Assembly (NCBI GenBank): GCA_949361645.1
Contig: OX442419.1
Span: forward strand, 3,640,706-3,704,705
Source of the DNA: Spongilla lacustris
Taxonomy: Eukaryota; Porifera; Demospongiae; Spongillida; Spongillidae
DNA: 64,000 nt
Direction of reading: 5' to 3'
The translations under genes were made by a program, and so were the position numbers. This document shows positions 35,329 to 46,500 of this stretch, piece after piece (position 1 is the stretch's first letter; each line of letters starts with the position of its first letter). The notes below the pieces were generated by a model. That model ran no database searches. It saw only the letters and a list, made by a program, of their open reading frames with translations, and had not been told where the DNA came from.

Positions 35329-37112
35329 GGAGAGGAACAAGTGGGCGGAGGTTAGGGGACAGCTAGTAGCAGACACTAGCAAATAGTCTCTGCCTTGTTT
35401 GTGGGGTGCCTTGATGTCAGTGAGACCTCAGTACCAGAGCAGGTCTCCCAAGCCACTGATGGTGTTAAAAAATCTGATCTTGGAACTCTACATCCGACAA
35501 TTAGGAGGAACTAACAGGTGTGTTGTGGGAGGGCACTACATTGTAAAAAATGAGTGCTGTCCAAACACGTCTTGCGGTGTTGTAAAAGCACTAACTGCGT
35601 GCTGTGGAAGCACTTGTTATATTCACAACACGTAGATGATATTCAAGATGAAACAATCATATTCATTACTCCAAAATGTAAACTGTGAGCACCAAATTTT
35701 GGCGTCCACTATGCACAACACCAATTTAATTTGGTGCTCCAAGAGCACAGAAATTTTTTACATTGTAGGGAGTATTGGGAATGGAGACTATAATCCTCTT
35801 TTAATCTTTTGTGAAAAAAATTACAACTCCTGGAACACAACATCCGGCAGGTAAATCAAATATAAATGATTTGCACAACTTGACAATATATGCATTCAGC
35901 GTAATATGCACTGAGATATGACTATTAAATAATATGTATACAGTTACACATATTAGGTTTCAGTATAGAATCTCCACATCCCCTACTTGTAAACATATTC
36001 AGTTCACCATCCATCACTGATTTTGTGGGTTTGGACCATCTTCCACTAGAGCTTCTTGTCTTGGCAGCCATAAGCTCTATGGTTAGCTTGTTCGCAGAGG
36101 TCTTTCTTGTTTTCCAAGGCTTGTGAGTTCTTGTTGCTAATCAAGATTTAATATTTTCTGTTTGATTTGTTCCCAGTTCCTTGTCCTTTTCTCTGTTTCT
36201 ACTGAGATTCCCACCTGGCAACTCTTCTGGTAGACAAAGATGCTGCCTATTTCTAAACTGTCTTGAGTGTTCTACATGTGACCACTCTGCTTCTACCTTC
36301 CCCTCTTGGATACTAGGCCAGATCTAGAGCCACCTGTGGGCAATGGGGGCCACCTTCATTTAGGTGCCGAATAGTTATCCACTTGTACAGCTACAGCTGG
36401 CAGAGCTAGGTCCAAACCAGATCCCAGAAAGCATGAATATATTTAAATAATTACATCACTTTAAAAAAAAAATTATAACTATATCACATACCATGTAAGT
36501 CAAATGGCAGCTCCCTCAGGCCAGGATTTCATTTTGAACTGATGGCTAATAGCTTCTAACATGCAAGCAGCTCCTGTTTTTAAGTTTTGAGCTTGGGTAT
36601 ATACGGTACACAGTATCCTGCAGTGTCATGATGTTCTTCTCAGTCTCACCAGAGTCACCTTACTGCCTCAACAAACAGAACTAAGAAAAAGTATTCACTT
36701 GCACTATTCAATTCAATGAGCAGTATGCACTCAGCCGGATATGAATTTGTGCAGTACCTGCACAGGTTGCCATCCAAGATAGGGTATGATCAATATAGAG
36801 CATCATACACAGCTTTCATTGTTTGAGAGGAATTTGAGCACCTTTTGAATTACACTATGTAAATGCACACAGTATGGGCTCATTTCTTGCCCAATGTTCG
36901 ATATATGAGCAGAGCAATTATTCAAATTCAAAGCTGCAAGGGGGAAACTAGGTTTTGATGAAATGTGATAAAAATAGGCCTATATTCAGTCAAACTTCTT
37001 TTCCATTATACCACCATTGTCTTTCAATCTTATATGCCACACACCAATTAACTTTACCATTAGGTCGAAATGTTTTTTTAATTTACTTGTACAGGTACTG
37101 AGGCAACATATG
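35329..37112. repeat. Segmental duplication, copy 2
   Basis: This is the counterpart of 24951-26600, about 10.4 kb downstream in the same orientation. It has gained a 236-bp inverted-repeat element (35532-35767) and ends exactly at a 657-bp MITE (37113-37769). Both are absent at the equivalent positions of copy 1. Confidence 0.92.
35532..35767. mobile_element. 236-bp MITE nested in segmental duplication copy 2
   Basis: The left end contains TACATTGTAAAAAAT and the right end ATTTTTTACATTGTA, which are inverted. GGGAG flanks both sides (35527-35531 and 35768-35772). Copy 1 of the duplication reads straight through at about 25211-25220 (TTGTGGGAGTATTG), giving the empty site. No protein is encoded. 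Confidence 0.85.
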
Positions 37113-37769
37113 CAGGGTGTTTCACAATCAAGGAAAATTAACCACAAGTAGTAATTTGTTGCTAAATTCTCTAATAATGCAGGCTTAAATGTTGATGTAA
37201 ACAATAGAAATATTGATTAAAAAAAAATCAAACAAATTAAAACTAACGAAAATAATTCCCGATAACACCTGATTAGGAACATACTGTTTCAGAGGCATCC
37301 AAAAGTGCCAACATTTCTTTGGTTGTGAAAACTGTTAGTGGTCATACAGATTCTTAGGCAAATACACACAGAAGGATCAGTAGTCCATTGCATCGACCTG
37401 CATTTCTTTGAATTTTAATAATATCAACCTGGCCAAATTTATTAACAAATTCAAACCACTAAATCAACATACAATGGCCCCTAAATCAAGTACGTTTGTG
37501 GGGAAAAAATCAAGATTTCAATTTTGAATAACTTCTAAACGGAAGTAGTTAATTAAATACAGTATGCAGCTTTTAACTAACCACCCACCCTACATTTATG
37601 AAAAGGGGTACGGTTTTGAGACTTTTATCAATATTACGATTATATTAATTTTATTTCACCAGTATGTCTTCTTTTGCTGTTAGCTATATGGAACATTTAA
37701 AAACAATTTTAGTTAATTAACTGCTTGTGATTAATTTATAAACAATTTCCTTGATTTAGAAACACCCTG
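37113..37769. mobile_element. 657-bp MITE of the CAGGGTGTTTC family
   Basis: It starts CAGGGTGTTTCACAATCAAG and ends CCTTGATTTAGAAACACCCTG followed by TA. It is the same family as 10765-11337 but in the opposite internal orientation, with an 80-bp extra segment around 37320-37405. The empty site is seen in the other duplication copy near 26595, where ACATA runs directly into CATGTA. Confidence 0.92.
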
Positions 37770-38118
37770 TACATGTGTATATACATCTAACTGCGTGCAC
37801 ATACTGAGGCAACATACATTCAACTGCATGCACGTAACAATACATGTACACCGGATGACAGTGCCGGATTCCACTTTTAGGGCATACGTCCCCATTCTAT
37901 TGAATACTATACACCGGCTGTTCTTAGCAAAAATACATGTAAACTCAAACGTCAATAATTTTTTTAGTTTACATTTAGATGGATGATATTTTGCACATGC
38001 AATGTTTTTGCAAACGTCAAATCCGTGGTTGAAACAGCCTACTACATTAGCCTATTGATCTTACCTGAAAAGTCCAGTATCATTAATACCTGTGTACTCA
38101 TGCGAGCACGTACCAATC
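37770..38118. other. Upstream region of the receptor gene
   Basis: About 350 bp with no coding signal. 37795-37835 repeats ACATACTGAGGCAACATA from just before the MITE (about 37095), probably a short duplication. I see no convincing TATA box. Confidence 0.4.
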
Positions 38119-39099
38119 ATGACGAACTCCTGCATCAACGATGTTTACCTGTACCTTGAGCTGGGGCAGTCTTTCATCGCCGCCAACGTGGCGCTCAGCG
38201 CCTTGGCAGTAGTCGTGTGCCTCACAGCGATCGTGTGCCTCATACGGCTGGAGCTGCTGAGGAAAGTCGTGTACCGCATGGCGCTCTATCAAGTGTTGTG
38301 CGCGCTGGCTTACAGCGTGAGCTTTGTCTCGCAGATGACCGTGTTTGCCATCCGACAACAGGCTATGGCAGGCGCCCTGTGCCGGGTACTCGGTTTTGTG
38401 GTCCTGTACTTGGAATGGACCAAACTGATGCTGACGATATGGTCTCTTTTCCACCTCTTCTGCTTCAGTGTCCGTTACAGAGACATGAAGGCGTGTGAAA
38501 TGATATACGTGGGAACGTCTATTGTCGTCCCGCTGGTCGTAGCTGCCGTCCCTTTCGCAACAGGCTCTTACGGTCAATCGGGAGCCTGGTGCTGGATAAT
38601 AAATACCCGCGAGGAGGTGGCGGGTAGTAATAGTAGTAATAATAATTGTACGGGTGCAGCAGTGGATTCTACGGGAGTGATTGAACAATTTGTTCTCTGG
38701 TACGGCCCAGCTTTTGTGGTACTCTTCTTTGAGTCTATCGCAGTGTCGGTGATATTGTTGAAATTGGCTTCAAGCTCGAGGTTGTGCTTGACCAATAAAA
38801 AAGAAAGCGCGCTTCTGTTTGCCGAGAAGCAGTACAAGAAGGCTCTGGCTCAGATGCTGCCTCTGATGGCCTATCCCGTGCTTTTCTGTACACTCATTGT
38901 GCCACCTTTAATCTACCGCTTATACGGCGCCCTGGGAGTGGTACCGAGCATCGGCCTGCTGGCTGTAGTGTTGCTCTGCTTCTCCGGATGGAGCCTGGCA
39001 TCGTCAATAGCTCTGGTGGTTCACATTGCAGTGGTGGTTAGATATCGGCACAAGAAGAGGATAAGTCTCTCCGGTTATCCATTGCATATACCAAATTGA
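38119..39099 (+). CDS. Seven-transmembrane receptor, cAMP-receptor/GPR157-like, intronless
   Basis: The start is the ATG at 38119; the frame is open nine codons further upstream but with no ATG. The product is 326 residues. Hydrophobic segments fall near residues 20-42, 51-76, 86-116, 127-147, 187-212, 245-270 and 282-308. Cys88 at the start of TM3 can pair with Cys158 in the motif GAWCWI of the second extracellular loop, a signature of Dictyostelium cAMP receptors and animal GPR157. TM3 ends without DRY, as expected for that group. The second loop carries NSS and NCT glycosylation sequons. The C-tail is short and basic (RYRHKKR). Codon use is GC-richer than the flanks. Ligand unknown; GPCR identity is strong, subfamily moderate. 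Confidence 0.85.
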   Translation: MTNSCINDVYLYLELGQSFIAANVALSALAVVVCLTAIVCLIRLELLRKVVYRMALYQVLCALAYSVSFVSQMTVFAIRQQAMAGALCRVLGFVVLYLEWTKLMLTIWSLFHLFCFSVRYRDMKACEMIYVGTSIVVPLVVAAVPFATGSYGQSGAWCWIINTREEVAGSNSSNNNCTGAAVDSTGVIEQFVLWYGPAFVVLFFESIAVSVILLKLASSSRLCLTNKKESALLFAEKQYKKALAQMLPLMAYPVLFCTLIVPPLIYRLYGALGVVPSIGLLAVVLLCFSGWSLASSIALVVHIAVVVRYRHKKRISLSGYPLHIPN

Positions 39100-40300
39100 A
39101 AAGCGCAGAACAAAGTGTCTAAAAGTTTTTGTCCGCGTATGAAGCTTGCTGTAGCCGGCTGCAATATTAATAAGTACATGTACCATTCCCTCTAGCTATA
39201 TGGTGTCATTTGCAATTGATCCTCCAATGTTCACAACATTTATCCAAAATTAGGGGATCAACCCCTTGCGTTTGGCCACATAGGGACGTGTTTATACTAA
39301 TACGAAAGCGGGGGGGGGGGAGAAAATTTGTGACACCATTGGCTGAGGATTCGCTTACAATGCAACTAATGAATTGAATGTGCTAGACATCACGGAAGAG
39401 AGTGTTGAGAGGGATCTACTACAATCTATCCCATCGCCATGCATGCATGCACTAGCTAGCTCAAGGTATGCCTCATGCAATGATTGGGTATATATTGTAA
39501 TTCTTTGTATATAACTGTGCACACCGGGTACCCAAAGAGTTAAAGAAACATCACGTAACCCAGTGGGGTTTACACTATAAATGATACAAATTCGATTTAT
39601 ACTGCCTCTCCCAGTTAATAAAATGATTGGAGCTAGCTAGCTAGCTGATTGGATAGGAAATATAATATGGGTATAAATGGTATAGGTCACTTGTTGCTAC
39701 CATGTAAGCCAGGATTCTCACTTATCCATGATATCAAATTTCTCTGCTGCCGTTATGAAGTTAAGTGGGACTGTTCACCATCTATCGGACTACTGCAACA
39801 TTGCCATAATAAGTGTTTACTATAGCAAAGCCACACACCTATGCCATTAAGGTCATTTCCTTACATGCACAAAGTTTGTTATGAAATGTGAAGTTTCATG
39901 TTGTTTTTTTTTTGTGGTACCACAGAGCAACACCATTATAACCTTTGTTCTCAAATGTGCAGTTTGTGATGCTAATATTGCCTCTTAATCCTCCTATTGT
40001 CTTGGAAATAACCAATTCAATTTTGCAAGTTAGCAATTCAATCCTCCATGCCATATTCATGGTATTTGTAATACAGTTTCTCAGATAGGTACTGTGGCAC
40101 ACATGTGAAACAGCCCCTCGGATTAGTAACATGACACACATGTATGCACATTAGCAAGAGGGTATCCAGTTTCTAGATTAATAACACGCAGCCATTTTGT
40201 CCCAATTGCAATAGAGACCTCAATCTGATGCCCTTGGTCCTGATGGTCTCAGTTTGCTCAGCTGATATTGGCATGCTATTACACATAACCAGAGTGGTGA
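39100..40300. other. No recognisable gene
   Basis: Ordinary AT-rich sequence with short G runs (39310) and a CTAGCTAG-rich patch at about 39630-39645. No motif is found. Confidence 0.45.
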
Positions 40301-40301
40301 T

Positions 40302-40507
40302 GGGAGGAGGAGGAGGAGGAGGAGGAGGAGGAGGAGGAGGAGGAGGAGGAGGAGGAGGAGAAGGAGGAGGAGGAGGAGGAGGAGGAGGAGGAGGAGGAGG
40401 AGGAGGAGGAGGAGGAGGAGGAGGAGGAGGAGGAGGAGGAGGAGGAGGAGGAGGAGGAGGAGGAGGAGGAGGAGGAGGAGGAGGAGGAGGAGGAGGAGGG
40501 GAGGAGG
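40302..40507. repeat. (GGA)n microsatellite, about 68 units
   Basis: Nearly uninterrupted GGA triplets, with one AAG change near 40360. Poly-Gly and poly-Pro frames through it are artefacts. The purine/pyrimidine strand bias could support triplex DNA. Confidence 0.98.
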
Positions 40508-40509
40508 GA

Positions 40510-41260
40510 GAATCGAAGTTGATGAGGATCAGTATAGTCTGCATGAGGGGTGATGGTGATGGTTTAGGTACCATCACTGTGGTCCTCCACATCAACCTGT
40601 ACACCACTATGTGGTGCACCTATCTCCATTCAACATCCTCATGTCCAATTTCATCAAACTCTTTATGTTTGTTGGAATTGAAGATTGTCATATAAGAGAT
40701 TTTATTTCTACATTTGCACATACGAAATCACAATGTGTAGTAAAAAAACTCATTTTAAACCTTTCTAAAGGTAGCCTTCAGTTCACTGCATATAAGACTA
40801 CAGCTACCACCTCATGGTTAGTGTGGGTCTGTGAGGTCACCTCAGAGTAGTGGCTGATGTCATGTTGGATCTTTTCAACCTGCTCCTTCTGGAGGGTAAG
40901 AGATGTTAGAGGTCAGGATTCTGGCTATACATTGTAGGGATATGAAGAACAGTTTCCCATAAGACTGAGGCCAGTAATCAGCCTGATATCCGATAGTATA
41001 CCTTAACTTGAAGATCCCACCATGCAAATACAAATCATAAGACAAAATAGCAAAAGAGTTGCCATGATTCATCATCACCTTACACATAAGGATAAGTCCA
41101 GCTGTTCCAAATATCAGACAGGGTGCACAAACCAACATCCCAAGATCGGCCAATATGGGATCCAGATTTGTATTGGTTTCATTCATTATGTTCTGAACAT
41201 GGGTCACGCTGAAAAGTGTTATTATTTTTGAAGTACGGTTTATGCATTATTTGTAAGTAC
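40510..41260. other. No recognisable gene
   Basis: The frames at 40611-40850 (plus) and 40875-41207 (minus) lack motifs. The minus frame has a hydrophobic segment (LVCAPCLIFGTAGLILMC) around residues 27-44 and could be a membrane-protein exon, but there is no supporting context. Confidence 0.35.
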
Positions 41261-41263
41261 AAT

Positions 41264-42125
41264 ACAATGTTTTTGGAATTTGCTTATTAAGTTGAGCATG
41301 TACACAATGCAAATGCATGCATGGCAATAACATATTAAGTTTAATAAGCTGCAAGAAATAGAAATCTCTTATAGAACTGCAAATACTGGCTCAGGTTTGT
41401 CTAAATTAGTTTAGACGTGAGTACAAAGTTGTATTACGGCAATGATGATTTAAAATGAAACTTAAGCCAGACTGACAGACACCATTGGGCAGCTTTTACG
41501 TTAGCTCAATAACATAGACTGTTGCATACAGCCTAGCTCTATATGGTTGACACACTGAAAAATAGTTATAGTGTCCTTGGAAAAGCCATAACAGAAAATT
41601 CTGCATGGACTTTCAGCAATAATTTATACAGCTGGTAATTCGACATAATAACACAAATATCCCCAAGTGTTGATCGAAAGACGCATGTCTAATCTCAAGT
41701 GCATTCGTATCATGGCATGCGGTCAGCTGAATCGCCTCCTATACTTGATTATTACATGTTAACTATAGGTACATGTACAATATAATATTTTTGGAATTTG
41801 CTTATTAAGTCATGCACGTACACAATGCAATAGCAATAACAATATCATAGACTGCATGTTGCATACAGCCTCTATATGGTTGACAAAAATAGTAGTGTCC
41901 TTGGAAAGCCATAACAGAAAGTTCTGCATGGCCTTTCAAGCAGAAATGTATACAGTTGGTAATTCGACATAAAAAATAAATAAAAGAAAAACACAAATAT
42001 TCCCATGCAACTGTTTATCAAAAGACATGCACAATATGCCAAAGACATCCCGTACTTTGATAACTGATTCATTTACCCGGCTGTCTAATCTCAACTGCAC
42101 TATACATGTATATACCATGCGGTCG
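41264..42125. repeat. Tandem duplication, about 400 bp, diverged
   Basis: 41264-41740 and 41778-42125 share TTTTTGGAATTTGCTTATTA, GTGTCCTTGGAAA, GCCATAACAGAAA, TTCTGCATGG and TGGTAATTCGACATAA in the same order. Copy 1 has extra sequence around 41330-41510. No gene is seen. Confidence 0.75.
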
Positions 42126-42825
42126 GTTTTTAATACCTGATGAACCGCCTCCTTAAAACTTCAATTCGATAGAGAAACTTCTCCGATATGAAATTAAGGT
42201 AACAATTTATAACAGAGCTGCCAGAACCAGCAACAACTTCATGCACCTATAACTTGAGGCCGGTAAATCAAATCGTTTATGCCTGTTAACTTACTAGGCT
42301 TCTCTTGAGTATTGCACTGGAGTCGAAATAGAACAATTGGCTAGCGCGCATAAATGCATGTGACTCAATAAATTAGCGTCTATATTTTACAACCTAGCAT
42401 TAGCACCTGGTACGTCCAACGGTTATCTTCGAGGCGTAATAGTTAGAAATGACACCATGTACCATGCAATGGTGGCTTATTTGCAGTTATAAAAATTAAA
42501 TTCTAGAACGTTACGGTTAAAAAGTTAGATCATGGCCAGGTAATCAGTGCAAGGTACCCAGACTTATGTTGTGAATTTAATTAATGGGGCACGGACTTAA
42601 TTTCGTACCCAGACGTATAACCATACACCGCCATCATGCAACGTTGCATGTGATACAAGCTGCATGCAATTATGGTTGTCGGAAGAAAATTGTGTAAGAT
42701 ACATGAAATTCAGGCTGCAAAGAAAACACTGCTGAGTGTTACGATATATGGTTGGACTACATCAAAGAAGTAATTCGCAATCGAGCTGCGAGAGCTAGAC
42801 AAAATCTTGAAGTATACAGCTACCA

Positions 42826-43011
42826 ATGATGTATCTAAAGTTGAATTATAGGGACATAAAAATTCTTGTGGAGCGGCCAAACTCAACAGTACCCCTACAG
42901 AGGACTCGGCTGCATCCTTGCAAAACTTGTGTGCTGGAGTATGATGATGAAGAGTATGACTTTGATGCATGTGACTCGTGCAATATGTGGTACTCTGCCT
43001 CGTGCATGTAA
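42826..43011 (+). CDS. PHD-finger-like fragment
   Basis: The 61-codon frame ends with Cys-x2-Cys, an acidic spacer, FDACDSCNMWYSASC and a stop. The spacing Cys-x2-Cys…Cys-x2-Cys-x-x-Trp-x-x-x-Cys resembles the second half of a PHD finger, where a Trp precedes the final Cys pair. A GTAATG donor overlaps the stop, so this could be one exon of a larger gene or a fragment of a PHD-containing transposon. The zinc ligands before and after are not visible here, so it is incomplete as read. Confidence 0.35.
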   Translation: MMYLKLNYRDIKILVERPNSTVPLQRTRLHPCKTCVLEYDDEEYDFDACDSCNMWYSASCM

Positions 43012-43418
43012 TGGCCTTATTTATGTGCCTACATCAGAAACGTACGTATATCTGCAATTCTGCATGCTCTCATTGTCTTTTTGTATACTTGCGTCGTTTG
43101 TTTGAAATTTCCCCTTTTTGTATATGATGCACGACCGTATGATTGCATTAGTTTACTGTAGTCTCGGTCCCAGACCCTAATCCCACAGTTGGGGACCGAT
43201 ACTAAGTTTACTGATGGTTTACTGAACTTTTACTTGAGTTGCACGCAACATTTTGTATGATGGCCTTTTAAAACACCAGACCTGAATCAACTCTGAATCT
43301 AACTGCACATATAAAGATAGAATGTCAATCTTACATGTATAGCGTACCTCATTTATCAGTGCTGACAACCGGATATCGGTCCGTAAATTACTTATCTGAA
43401 AAATAAAATAAAATAAAA
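43012..43418. other. 5' flank of the C2CD5 gene
   Basis: About 400 bp, mostly AT-rich. 43155-43200 has the inverted words GTCTCGGTCCCAGACC and GGGGACCGATAC, a possible small element. The ATG is preceded by AAATAAAATAAAATAAAA. No clear TATA box or initiator is identified. Confidence 0.4.
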
Positions 43419-43508
43419 ATGCCAGCTGCTGTACAAGTTAAGGTGGTTGGCGCTCGCGACTTGCCTATCATGGATAGAAGCAGCGAGCTAACGGACGCCT
43501 TCGTGGAG
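43419..43508 (+). CDS. C2CD5: C2CD5 exon 1 (C2 domain start)
   Basis: Thirty codons from the initiator ATG to a GTACCC donor, phase 0. It encodes the first C2 strand and calcium loop 1, with Asp19 and Asp26 in the stretch [14 protein letters not shown]. Confidence 0.93.
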
Positions 43509-46500
43509 GTACCCCATAACGTAATGGCATGGCTGGGCCCAAAGCTAGCTTGGCCGTGTGCAACTAGTTTCATAACTGATTTCTCATCCTTTGGGAAAGG
43601 TGAAACTTGGCGCCGAAGTTTACAGGACGGAAGTGTGTCCAAAGACCCTGAACCCGACGTGGGACTCGCAGTGGTTCAAGTTTAACGTGAGTGCTCCCGT
43701 GCTGCCTATTTTGCGCTGGGAAGGGAATGACAGGGTGGTTATGGGGCAGAGATACAGTATCAGGTGTGCCCGTTGTAATGGTACATAAATACGTACATGT
43801 ACTCAAAACATACATGATTGCATACATATTGTACCTTTACACATATATGCACTCGTACACATGAACTCAAACACACATTTATTTGTACTACTGTTCTCTC
43901 GTGTAGGTCAATGACGAGGTTTTTCAAGATGAGCCACTTCAAATCAAGTGAGTGCTTTAATTAAGCCATTACCATGCCATACATGTACATTGTACCTACA
44001 TGCACATGTTAACTGGAGCTCTGGTATTAGCTCTGATGCGAGCCCCCTACCATACAAACTGGTGGTGGCTTTGGAATGGGACCAGCCCATTCTCACTGCA
44101 AGGCGATTAGCTGTCTGAGGCAAACATCGCCTAGCCTCTGCACCCCCAACATTCATACGTTTCAATTGGCAATGGGCTTTGCCTGCTATAATCCAAACTT
44201 TTCACACCATTTGATGTGTCTATACATGTACATGTAAGCAGCACCAGTTTATATTGTCATCAGTTCTAAAATATCAGTACATGAACATGGGGAACAAAGT
44301 ATTGATATACATGTAAGCCATGTACTTCCATATGGTCACTGTTGGACTTCAAGAATAGATATGTATTGATGCATGGTCACTGTTGGGTTATTTGGGCTGT
44401 TTTAACATTTTCAGCTGTTTTGTTTTTGGCAATGTACATGTACATCGTATTTTCATAATCGCAGGCATATTCAAATCTCCCAAATGATCAGGGTAATATA
44501 CTCTCGCTTGTTAAGAGGCTTGTTGTACACAGAAGGCAGAGGGCTTCGTAAAGGGGGAGGAGGGATGATGCATGTGCATAATGGTCTGTACATAATTGAA
44601 AAATAAATGTTGGTTTGTCAGGATCACACTTACATATTGCATACCCAGAATGCCCACCCTCTATCTAATGCCCACCCTCTATATTCCTCACATCTTGTCC
44701 TCCCTTTCCTCCTCCATTTACCTTTTGTACCATCTCTCCCATCTATTGTCTTATTTTATCTGATCTCTCCCTTCCCTCCCTCCCCTCCCTCCCCTCTCCT
44801 CCTCCCCTCCTTCTCCCCTCCCTCCCCTCCTTCTCCCCTCCCTCCCCTCCTTCTCCCCTCCCTCCCCTCCTTCTCCCCTCCCTCCCCTCTCCTCCTCCCC
44901 TCCCTCCCCTTCCTTCCCTCCTCTCCCCTCCCTCCTCTCCCATCCCTCCTCTCCCCTCTCCTCCCTCCCTCCCCTCCCTCCCTCCCCTCCCTCCCTCCCC
45001 TCCCTCCCTCCCCTCCCTCCCCTTCCCCCTTCTCTCCCCCTCCCTCCTCTCTCCTCCCTCCCTCCCCTCCCCTCTCTCCTCTCCCCTCTCTCCCTCCTCC
45101 CCCTCTCCCCTTCCACTCCCTCCTCTCCCCTCCACTCCTTCCTCTCTTCTCCCCTCCCTCCCTCCCTCCTCTCCCCTCTCTCCCTCCTCCCCCTCTCCCC
45201 TTCCACTCCCTCCTCTCCCCTCTACTCCCTCCTCTCCTCTCCCCTCCCACCCTACACCCCCTCCCAGGCTGATGGACTATGATGTCTACAGTGCCCATGA
45301 TGCCATAGGAAGAGTGTACATCTCCCTCAGCTACATGGTGGTAGAGGGATCATCCTCCACACACATCCAGGGATGGTTCCCCATATTTGACACACTCCAT
45401 GGTCTGTTTCAGTTGCACATTGGCACCCAATTACATGTTTAAATTATAATTAATGAACAGCAGAGTGATGTCATACGATGTACATTTTAAAGCGACTTTT
45501 AATAAACGAATGAGTTAAACATATAATCTTAACTTTACCTACATGTACTTGTCAGCTTAAAAAGTACCTTTACTGCCTATACACAACACCTGTACTGCCT
45601 ATACATGTACATACACCATGTAACACCTCTACTGCCTATACATAACACCTCTACTGCCTATACATAACACCTGTACTGCCTATACATAACACCTCTACTG
45701 CCTATACATAACACCTCTACTGCCTATACATTCGAGCAGGTTGCACTGTACAAATGTACATTGTATGCTACACACATGCCAACATTACATGCTACACACA
45801 TGCCACCATTACTACACACATCTCTTCCCAGGTGTGCGTGGTGAGGTAAATGTGAGGGTGCAAGTTGACCTCATTCTGGACCAACACCACCTCAGCCAGT
45901 CCTCTTGTCAAGTCCAGTTCTTCTCAAGTTAGTACCTTTCATCGTTCCTCTCACATGTATGTTTAATGTGCACGATGTACAACGTAGCATGCATGTACTG
46001 GGAATGAAGGGGAACGCTGTTGTGTCTGTATGGATGTACATGTATGGTACATGTACATGTGTATGTGTACATGGTGACCAATGATGATGTAACCATTACA
46101 GATATACTAACCATGTGCTCCTCATCCTCCCTAGGCTTAGAAGTGCCATGTGGGTGCACCACTGTTGCTCTCCTGGGGTTTGTTGAAGAGCTGGTGGTCA
46201 ATGACGATCCAGAGTATCAGGTGTGGTCATGTGTGTGTGCATGAATATGTGGACTGGATATGGTACATTTGTATGCTGCTGATCTATGTGTGTACATGTA
46301 CATGTACATGTATGAGGGAGCAATTGGGTGTGGTCACAGTGCTGCCACCTTGGCATCCACTTATCAGACTACTGTTCTGATGAGATCATGTACCAGTTAG
46401 CATGTAATAGTTCTTTTGGAGTATACAAATACATGTGCGCAGGTACACGTACACCATCCCTCTCCACTTTGATATACATGTACATGTATGTACAGGTGTA

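Noticed and set aside
38092..38118. Upstream start of the GPCR at 38092
   Set aside because: That codon is GTG. The first ATG in frame is at 38119.
38098..38688. 196-codon minus-strand frame
   Set aside because: It is the shadow of the GPCR coding region; the plus frame has seven hydrophobic segments and conserved cysteines.
40173..40695. Poly-Gly and poly-Pro frames of about 150 codons
   Set aside because: They are produced by the (GGA)n microsatellite.
44607..45298. Ser/Pro/Leu-rich 221-codon frame and Glu/Gly/Arg-rich frames opposite
   Set aside because: They come from the C/T-rich intron tract, and the C2CD5 exon structure shows the region is intronic.
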